From Streptomyces pacificus (GTDB lineage Bacteria; Actinomycetota; Actinomycetes; Streptomycetales; Streptomycetaceae): DNA of 64,000 bases. A program made the position numbers and the translations under genes. Within the stretch, counting starts at the first letter, position 1; the number at the start of each line of letters is the position of its first letter. The notes under the pieces are model-generated. The model was not told the DNA's origin. It was given only the letters and a program-made list of their open reading frames with translations, and searched no databases. Of this stretch, positions 52,706-64,000 are shown one piece after another. The stretch is from assembly GCF_011766325.1 (NCBI RefSeq), contig NZ_BLLG01000002.1, positions 434,001 to 498,000 of the forward strand. The letters run 5' to 3'.

Positions 52706-53662
52706 ATGGAGACATTGGCAGCGAACAGTTCTCTCCCCGCCGAACCGCTCATCGACGAGATCCCCCTCTCCCTGTGGGGACGCAACGATCTACGGGTCCA
52801 GCCGTGGGAACGCGATCCGGTCGACCTGGGCTTCCACTCCTATACGTATCTGGTCGGATCCGACTCGGAGCTGTATGTCGCCAAGTGCGTGCCCGCCGCC
52901 CAGGGGCCGAAGTTCACCAGCGGCCTCAGGGTCGCCCTGGTGGTGGAGGAGCACGGCATTCCCACCGGAGCGCCGCTGCCGACCGCCCGGGGTGAGATCA
53001 CCGCCTACCACGGTGAATGGTGCTGGGCACTGCTGCGTCACCTCGACGGCGGACGGGCCGACGAGAACGACCCCGTGCACATGCGCCGGGCCGGCGAGAC
53101 GCTGGGAGCCATCCACACCGCGCTGGTCGGCACCCCTCCTCCGCCGGACATCCTCAGATGGGGCCACCTGGACGTCATGATGGTCGACGAGGCTCCGTTC
53201 CTCGAGGACAAGCCATGGATCCAGCAGGCCATGGGCGAGGCGTTCGAGACGGTGGCCGGCAAGGTCACGGTGGGCCTGCTGCATTCCGACGCCAGCATGA
53301 ACACGTTCCGGGTGAAGCCCGACTCGATGGGGCTCTTCGACTGGGGCGAAGTCATGCACGGCCCCTTGCTCTTCGATGTCGCCACCGCCCTCAGCTATCT
53401 GGAGCGGTCCGTGGACGTCGGCCCGCTCCTGCGGGGCTACATGGCGAAGTCCCCGGTGTCCCCGTCGGAACTCCCCTACCTCGGGGCCCTGCTGAAGTTC
53501 CGTGCGGCCGCGGAGGCCTGGATCTACGCCCGGCGCGCCTGGGTGGGCAACGACGTCGGCAACACCGGCGACCTCAGCAATGCGAACCTCCTCGACCGGG
53601 CACGCAAGAACCTCGCGTCGGCCGAGCAGGACGGCGAGCGCTTCCTGAGCCAGTACGAGTGA
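52706..53662 (+). CDS. Phosphotransferase-like (APH/choline kinase fold) protein
   Basis: A 318-residue protein of the aminoglycoside phosphotransferase fold. The catalytic loop reads LLHSDASMNTF (His193, Asp195, Asn199), in place of the usual HGDLHPGN, and the metal-binding motif is LFDWGEV (Asp212). The ATP-site lysine may be in YVAKCVP. It could phosphorylate the polyketide product or a sugar as self-resistance, or an intermediate; the sequence does not say. ATG 52706 is the likely start, with GGAG very close; the upstream extension is Arg-rich and not credible. It may share a transcript with the P450, 59 bases on. Confidence 0.75.
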   Translation: METLAANSSLPAEPLIDEIPLSLWGRNDLRVQPWERDPVDLGFHSYTYLVGSDSELYVAKCVPAAQGPKFTSGLRVALVVEEHGIPTGAPLPTARGEITAYHGEWCWALLRHLDGGRADENDPVHMRRAGETLGAIHTALVGTPPPPDILRWGHLDVMMVDEAPFLEDKPWIQQAMGEAFETVAGKVTVGLLHSDASMNTFRVKPDSMGLFDWGEVMHGPLLFDVATALSYLERSVDVGPLLRGYMAKSPVSPSELPYLGALLKFRAAAEAWIYARRAWVGNDVGNTGDLSNANLLDRARKNLASAEQDGERFLSQYE

Positions 53663-53721
53663 GCACCCCACCGTCCGGACCGGCAACTCCTCATCTTCCT
53701 ACGCTAGGAGACGGAACACCC

Positions 53722-54933
53722 ATGTCGCAGCTCTCGTCCGAACTCCCCGCATTCCCCATGGCCAAGGCGAAGGGCTGCCCCTTGGACCCGCCCCCCGAAT
53801 ACGCCCGGTTGCGGGCGGACCGGCCGGTCGCGAAGGCGCGGCTGTGGGACGGCAAGGAAGTCTGGCTGATCACCGGGTACGACGAGATCCGCTCGATCTT
53901 CACCGACCCGCGCATCAGCGTCGACAACACGCAGCCCGGCTATCCCTGGCTGAGCGAGCAGGCGCGGACCGTCGTGCTGACCGGCGGTGTGAAGCCGGTG
54001 GGCCGGATGGACCCGCCCGAGCACACCGCCATGCGGCGCATGCTGGGCCAGGGCTTCCTGGTCAAGAAGATCCAGAACATGCGTGGTGACGTGGAGGCTC
54101 TCGTCAACGGGCTGATCGACGACATCCTCGCGGGCCCCCGGCCCGCGGACCTCGTGACGGCGCTCGGCATGCCCGTCCCGTCCACCGCGCTGGGATGGGT
54201 GCTGGGCGTGCCCCCGGCCGACAAGCGCCTCATCAGCCTGGTCCCCCGGCTGTTCGACGAGGACTCCGGGCTGGAGGGCGCCATGGAGGCACGCGCCGAA
54301 CTGTTCGCGTACATCGATGAGTTGATCACCCACCGGGAGAGCGAACCGGGCGACGACATCATCAGCCACCTGGTCGGCTACTACCAGAAGGGCGAGCTGT
54401 CGCGGAACTCCGTGCTCACCCAGGCGGTCACCCTGATCGCGGCGGCGCTCGACACCACCCGGAGCATGATCACCAACGGGATCCTGGCCCTGCTGCAGCA
54501 TCCCGAGCAGGCGGCGGCGCTGATCGAGGACCCGGACCTCGTTCCGGCCGCGGTCGAGGAACTCCTGCGCTACACGGTCGTCACGGAGTTCTCGTCCAAG
54601 CGCGTGGCGGCCGAGGACATCGAGATCGCGGGCGAGACCATCAAGGCGGGCGACGGCATCATCTGCCTGATCAGTGCGGGCAACCGGGACGAGAAGGTCT
54701 TCACCGACCCCGACACCCTCGACGTCCGGCGGGACGCCCGGCAGCACCTGGGCTTCGGCGCCGGCATCCACACGTGCATCGGCAAGCAACTGGCGCGCAT
54801 GGAGCTGGAGGTGGTGTACGGCACCCTGTTCCGCCGGATCCCCGGGCTGCGCCTCGCGGTCCCCTTCGACCAGCTGGTCTTCCGCAACACGTTCGATGTG
54901 CAGGGCGTCCGGGAGCTTCCCGTCACCTGGTGA
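53722..54933 (+). CDS. Cytochrome P450 (CYP105-like)
   Basis: A 403-residue class I P450. The N-terminus KGCPLDPPPEYARLRADRPV and WLITGYDEIRSIFTDPRIS resembles CYP105. The I-helix is IAAALDTTRSM, the K-helix EELLR, and the heme loop FGAGIHTCIGKQLAR has Cys352. It probably hydroxylates or epoxidises the polyketide after release, using the ferredoxin at 52280. ATG 53722 follows TAGGAG. Confidence 0.94.
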   Translation: MSQLSSELPAFPMAKAKGCPLDPPPEYARLRADRPVAKARLWDGKEVWLITGYDEIRSIFTDPRISVDNTQPGYPWLSEQARTVVLTGGVKPVGRMDPPEHTAMRRMLGQGFLVKKIQNMRGDVEALVNGLIDDILAGPRPADLVTALGMPVPSTALGWVLGVPPADKRLISLVPRLFDEDSGLEGAMEARAELFAYIDELITHRESEPGDDIISHLVGYYQKGELSRNSVLTQAVTLIAAALDTTRSMITNGILALLQHPEQAAALIEDPDLVPAAVEELLRYTVVTEFSSKRVAAEDIEIAGETIKAGDGIICLISAGNRDEKVFTDPDTLDVRRDARQHLGFGAGIHTCIGKQLARMELEVVYGTLFRRIPGLRLAVPFDQLVFRNTFDVQGVRELPVTW

Positions 54934-55122
54934 GGCACGGCTGCTGACGGTGGTCCCCGAAGCACCGCGCCCCCGCGCGGCCGGTCCGCTGCCGCTCCCC
55001 GGCAGGGCGCACCCGAGCGCCCCCCGGTCGCGTCGGTGCTCCCTCCCGGGCCGTGCGCGTTCCCGCGCGGCCGGGGCGCCGACCGGACCGCGGCCCCGAC
55101 GAGTCGACCGAGGACAACCGCC

Positions 55123-56346
55123 ATGACGGAGAAGACCCTTGCTGCCGGGACCGGGTCCAAGGCCATGCCCCGGGCCTGGATAGGCCGGTACTCCCTGGCC
55201 TGGCTCGGGCTGTGGATGGCCTACCTGGTGCCGCAGCAGTTCGCCATACCCGACCAGCTGGCGCGGGTCGATCCGGCCGGCCGGATCGCCGACTTCGGCA
55301 TCATCAACGCCGTGTGCGGCGTCGTCGCGCTGTTCACGCTGCCGCTGTTCGGCACGCTGTGCGACCGGACCCGATCCCGGTTCGGCCGCCGGCGGCTCTG
55401 GGTCGCCGGCGGCGCGACGCTGTTCGCGGGCGGCCTGACCGCCACCGGCCTGCAGTCCGACTGGACCGGGATCGGCCTGTCCTGGCTGGCGTGTTCGATC
55501 GGCTTCTGCATGGCCACCGTCGGCTTCACCGCACTGGTCGCCGACCAGGTCCCCGAGGCCCAGCGCGGCACCGTCTCCAGCGCGATGTTCGGGCCGCAGA
55601 CGGTCGGCGTGGTCCTCGGCCTGTTCTGCCTGACCGCGATCTCGGGCGACCTGCTGCGCTACCTGCTGCTCGCGGCGGGCGTGCTGGTGCTGACCGCGCC
55701 GTTCGTCCTCACCCACCGCGACACCCCCGCGACCCGGCCGGACGGCGGTGTGGGCCTGGCCGCGTTCGCGGCCGGATTCCGGGGCAACCCCGCGTTCGCC
55801 CGGACCTTCGGCACCCGGGTGCTGATGAACCTGGCCAACGCGCTGGCCACCAGCTTCCAGCTGTACTTCATCACCGATGTGCTGCGGGTGGCCCACCCCG
55901 AGCAGCTGCTTCTGCTGCTGACCCTGGTCTACCTGGGATGGACGCTGCTCTCGGTCTACGTCTGCGGGATGCTGTCCGACCGGCTCGGCCGGCGCCGGGC
56001 GTTCGTGGCCTGCGGCGCGATCGGCCAGGCGCTGGGCTGCGCGGTCGTCGCGATCGCGCCGAACACGGGCACCGCACTGGCGGCGACATCGCTCATCGGT
56101 GTCGGCGTCGGCGCCTACCTGGCCGTCGACCAGGCGATCATCACGGCGGTGCTGCCGGCGGCCGAGAACCGCGCCCGGGACCTGGGAATCATGAACATCG
56201 GCCTGTTCGGGCCGCAGACCCTGGGGCCGCTGCTGGCCAGTCTGGTCATCAGCTCGCTGGGCGGATACCAGGTCCTGTTCGCACTGGCCGGGTTCACCAG
56301 CCTCGTCAGCGGCCTGCTGATCTACCGCGTGACCTCGGTGCGCTGA
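55123..56346 (+). CDS. MFS transporter
   Basis: A 407-residue membrane protein with twelve predicted hydrophobic segments. The loop motif between TM2 and TM3 reads GTLCDRTRSRFGRRR and its second-half copy SDRLGRRRAF. It resembles the major facilitator drug-proton antiporters and the sugar:cation-symporter-like MFS proteins; the location in the cluster suggests product export. The cytosolic middle loop is short. ATG 55123 has only a weak GAGGA upstream. It is 189 bases from the P450. Confidence 0.88.
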   Translation: MTEKTLAAGTGSKAMPRAWIGRYSLAWLGLWMAYLVPQQFAIPDQLARVDPAGRIADFGIINAVCGVVALFTLPLFGTLCDRTRSRFGRRRLWVAGGATLFAGGLTATGLQSDWTGIGLSWLACSIGFCMATVGFTALVADQVPEAQRGTVSSAMFGPQTVGVVLGLFCLTAISGDLLRYLLLAAGVLVLTAPFVLTHRDTPATRPDGGVGLAAFAAGFRGNPAFARTFGTRVLMNLANALATSFQLYFITDVLRVAHPEQLLLLLTLVYLGWTLLSVYVCGMLSDRLGRRRAFVACGAIGQALGCAVVAIAPNTGTALAATSLIGVGVGAYLAVDQAIITAVLPAAENRARDLGIMNIGLFGPQTLGPLLASLVISSLGGYQVLFALAGFTSLVSGLLIYRVTSVR

Positions 56347-56510
56347 GCGCCCCGGGCACGACATCCCCGACCGTCCGACTGGAGCCCACCGATGTGCCGT
56401 CCACCGGCGGCGTGCGCCGCCCTGCCGTCGCCGCACGCCCTGCTGCCGCCGTCCCCGACCGTCCGCATCCCTCCGTCCGCGGCGGACGCCGGGGCTCGGG
56501 GGTGAGCGCA

Positions 56511-57158
56511 ATGCGGGTCGCCGTCCTCGGAGTGACCACCGGCCTCGGCGGACGGCTCGCGTCCTGCCTGCTGGCCGGCGGGGACACGCCGGTCGGACTG
56601 GCCCTGCGGGACAGCGACGCCGTACGCATGCGGGCCGCCCGCATCGAACCGTTCGTGCTCGACACCGACGGATCCGACCTCGACGGGCAGCTGAAGCGGG
56701 CCCTGCGCGGCGCGGACGCCGTCGTGCTGGCGGCCGGCACCGGCACCGGACCCGGCTCGCTCGGTGCGGCGGTGACCGCGCCGGCGGCCCAGTTGTGCGC
56801 CGCGGTCGGGGACTGCGGCGTCCGCAGGTTCGTCATGGTGAGCGCGCTTCTGCCCGGCGCCCGGGACCGCGCCGCCCTCGGCGGCCGGCTCGGCGCCTAC
56901 CTGGCCGAGAAGCGCGCCGCCGAACAGGTGGTGCGGGAGCAGGACCTGGACTGGTGCGTGCTGCGCCCCGGCATGCTGACCGACGATCCCCCGCTGGGAA
57001 CCGTGCGGGTACGCCCCGACGGCGTTCCGGCGGCCGGCGACGAGATCTCCCGCGGCGACTGCGCCGAGGCCGTCCGTACCGTGCTGACGCAGGGGATCAC
57101 AGGGGTGTGGCACGCCACGACCGGACCGACACCCATCGAGCACGCGTTTCGCGTGTGA
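56511..57158 (+). CDS. NAD(P)-binding atypical SDR (NmrA/YwnB-like)
   Basis: A 215-residue Rossmann protein. It has the glycine motif GVTTGLGG at residues 7-14, GADAVVLAAGTG, VRRFVMVSAL, and YLAEKRAAEQVVR with the active-site-like lysine, then LRPGML. These match the NAD(P)-binding SDR_a5 family (YwnB-like), which includes reductases and redox sensors. Its role is unknown; tailoring reduction is possible. ATG 56511 has GGGGTGA upstream; GTG 56502 adds three residues. It is convergent with the aminotransferase gene. Confidence 0.82.
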   Translation: MRVAVLGVTTGLGGRLASCLLAGGDTPVGLALRDSDAVRMRAARIEPFVLDTDGSDLDGQLKRALRGADAVVLAAGTGTGPGSLGAAVTAPAAQLCAAVGDCGVRRFVMVSALLPGARDRAALGGRLGAYLAEKRAAEQVVREQDLDWCVLRPGMLTDDPPLGTVRVRPDGVPAAGDEISRGDCAEAVRTVLTQGITGVWHATTGPTPIEHAFRV

Positions 57159-57280
57159 TCCCGCTGCCGGGAGCCCGACGGTACGCCCGGCACGCCCGGC
57201 TCACGCAGAGATCGGCCGGTGCCGCGTCAGGCAGGGTCCGCCCGTCGGACGCGACGGGGCAGGCGCCGCCCGGTGCGGCA

Positions 57281-58363
57281 CTACCGGCCGGGCTCCAGCG
57301 GGAAGTTCGCCGCCGTGGCCAGAAAGTGGTCATTGGACTCCCGGGCGCCCACAGTGACCCGGACCCCGTCCCCGGCAAGCACCCGCACCCCGATCCCGGC
57401 CCGGGCGCAGACGCCGGCGAACTCCGCGCTGCGTTCGCGCAGCGGGAGCCAGAGGAAGTTGGCCTGGGAGCGAGCGACCGGAAAGCCCCGCGCGGCGAGG
57501 GCGTCCTCCATCCGGTGCCGCTCGGCGACGACCAGGTCGACCCGCTTCATGACGTCGTCCGTCGCGGCCAGGGAGGCGATGGCCGCCTCCTGCCCGATCC
57601 GGCTGACCCCGTAGGGCGCCATCGTGCGCAGTGCCGCCGCGACGGCCTCCGGGGCGACGGCGAAGCCGATCCTCAATCCGGCGAGGCCGAATGCCTTGGA
57701 GAAGGTCCGCACCACGGCGACATTGGGGTGCTCGCGGCATACGGTGAGGCCGTCCGCCGCGTCCTTGTCGGACACGAACTCGGCGTAGGCCTCGTCCAGG
57801 ACGACCAGCACGTCCTCGGGAACGCGGGCGAGGAACTCCGCCAGTGCGTCGCGGCCCACCGCCGTGCCGGTGGGGTTGTTGGGGGTGCAGAGGAATATCA
57901 GCCGGGTCCGTGCGGTGACCCGCTCCGCCATGGCGTCGAGGTCGTGGCAGCCGTCGTCGGTCAGCGGAACCGCGACCGGCATCGCGCCGCAGATGGCCTT
58001 GGCGATGACGGGATAGGCCTCGAACGACCGCCAGGCGTGCATCACTTCGTCCCCCGGGGCGGCCATCGCCTGGATGAGCGACTGGATCACGCCCACCGAC
58101 CCCGCGCCCGCGGCGAATCGGGTGGGCGGCAGGTCACACGTGTGCGCCAGTGCCGCTATCAGTCGTGCGCAGCCGATATCCGGGTAGCGGTTGAGCCGCC
58201 TGGCGGCCGCGGTCGCCGCGTCCAGGACACCGGGCAGCGGATCGTAGGGGTTCTCGTTCGCCGCGAGCAGATGTGTGAATTCCTCAGCGGGCACGCCTGC
58301 CGAGCGGCCGGCCGCGTGCGCGGCGATGGAGTGCAATTCCGGACGCGGCCGTGGTCCTGGCAT
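57281..58363 (-). CDS. HisC-like PLP aminotransferase
   Basis: A 360-residue class I/II aminotransferase of the histidinol-phosphate type. It has LLAANENPYDPLP at the N-terminus, CTPNNPTGT, LDEAYAEF, and FSKAFGLAGLRIG with the PLP lysine Lys223. The C-terminal FLWLPL and GVRVTVG match HisC. An isolated hisC next to PKS genes is more likely a pathway aminotransferase than part of histidine synthesis. The acceptor is unknown. ATG 58363 gives the family N-terminus; GTG 58408 is possible. It is divergent from the loading PKS gene. Confidence 0.88.
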   Translation of the reverse strand: MPGPRPRPELHSIAAHAAGRSAGVPAEEFTHLLAANENPYDPLPGVLDAATAAARRLNRYPDIGCARLIAALAHTCDLPPTRFAAGAGSVGVIQSLIQAMAAPGDEVMHAWRSFEAYPVIAKAICGAMPVAVPLTDDGCHDLDAMAERVTARTRLIFLCTPNNPTGTAVGRDALAEFLARVPEDVLVVLDEAYAEFVSDKDAADGLTVCREHPNVAVVRTFSKAFGLAGLRIGFAVAPEAVAAALRTMAPYGVSRIGQEAAIASLAATDDVMKRVDLVVAERHRMEDALAARGFPVARSQANFLWLPLRERSAEFAGVCARAGIGVRVLAGDGVRVTVGARESNDHFLATAANFPLEPGR

Positions 58364-58821
58364 ATCAGAACACACACCTTCCCTGAGATCGGATGGAGCG
58401 GAGGACACCTAGGGGCGCTGGCCAGGGGAATGCGTTGGCACAACGGAAACCGGATATCGGCAAGCCGGAGTCGCGGGCGGTCGAGGATTCGGCCCGCACA
58501 GGGTGGCACGGCGGGCGGCCGGCGGCGTCCGGTGCCGCCGGCCGTACGTTCTTCACTTCGCTCCGTCCCGGCAGCGGTATCGTCAGACCCCGCTGACAAC
58601 CTGCCGGTCGGCTTCGCTGCCGGGCAACCCCCTATTCCCCCCTCACACCGCGCCCCGCCGGCCGCACTTTCCGGCCTGCGCCGGAATTCGCGCCTCGGCT
58701 CGAGTGATTTCCCGGCAGGGCATTCCCGCGCCGCCGAATCGGCACACCGCGGCCCCGGGCACCATATTCGGGGGTGATAGGGGGTGTTGTGGCCGGGCTC
58801 CTCTCGCTTGGGTTGTCCGGT
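58364..58821. other. Divergent promoter region, hisC-like gene / loading PKS
   Basis: About 460 bases with no supported gene. It holds G-run motif site C near the PKS start. Other frames are Arg/Pro-rich and have no recognised product. Confidence 0.5.
58770..58786 (+). promoter_or_regulatory. G-run motif, site C (loading PKS gene)
   Basis: GGGGG-TGATA-GGGGG-TG ends 35 bases before the likely PKS start. Its spacer and flanks match site A closely. Confidence 0.55.

Positions 58822-64000
<5,179 letters not shown>

Overview
The window is high-GC actinobacterial chromosome, most likely Streptomyces: a divergent tuf3-type EF-Tu gene, GTG/TTG starts, modular type I PKS genes and long antisense open frames typical of high third-position GC. 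It has a housekeeping flank, a small decayed mobile island, and about 50 kb of accessory biosynthetic DNA that runs off the right edge.

1-9200, chromosomal flank: a FUSC-type membrane protein, then on the minus strand a gamma-carbonic-anhydrase-like protein, a DUF4442 thioesterase-fold protein, a spermidine-synthase-like protein, a patatin-like hydrolase and tuf3, then a VTT/TVP38 membrane protein and uppP. Several clear hairpin terminators separate them.

9200-13170, island: about 230 bp covering the 3' end of uppP and its downstream DNA is repeated, diverged, at 12946-13169. Between the copies lie a 3'-truncated IS701-family transposase, an AAA ATPase with a nuclease-like tail, and the C-terminal remnant of a tyrosine recombinase. 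This is probably the scar of an integrated element.

13354-30628, candidate ClpP-linked alkaloid locus: a P450, a clpP pair in one operon, an alpha/beta hydrolase, a methyltransferase, an SDR, an SIS-domain protein, a C-A-PCP-C-A-PCP-TE NRPS with a serine code in A1 and a proline-like A2, a translationally coupled FAD monooxygenase, and a type II thioesterase. Two-module Ser(or Thr)/Pro NRPS plus flavin monooxygenase is the hallmark of bacterial pyrrolizidine (azabicyclene, legonmycin, pyrrolizixenamide) pathways. A nearby duplicated clpP is the signature of the subfamily that makes the ClpP inhibitor clipibicyclene. The second ClpP has Gln where the catalytic His should be.

30830-64000, polyketide locus: four single-module PKS proteins (KS-AT-KR-ACP; KS-AT-DH-KR-ACP; KS-AT-KR-ACP; KS-AT-KR-ACP-TE), a ferredoxin, a phosphotransferase-like protein, a P450, an MFS exporter, an NAD(P)-binding protein, a HisC-like aminotransferase and, at the right edge, the start of a PKS with an AT-ACP loading module and module 1. 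Assembly probably begins on that last protein and ends at the TE of the fourth. A shared G-run motif (GGGGG-N4/5-GGGGGTG) lies upstream of three transcription units here and suggests one activator. No pathway regulator is in the window. Whether the NRPS and PKS make one product or two is not decided by the sequence.
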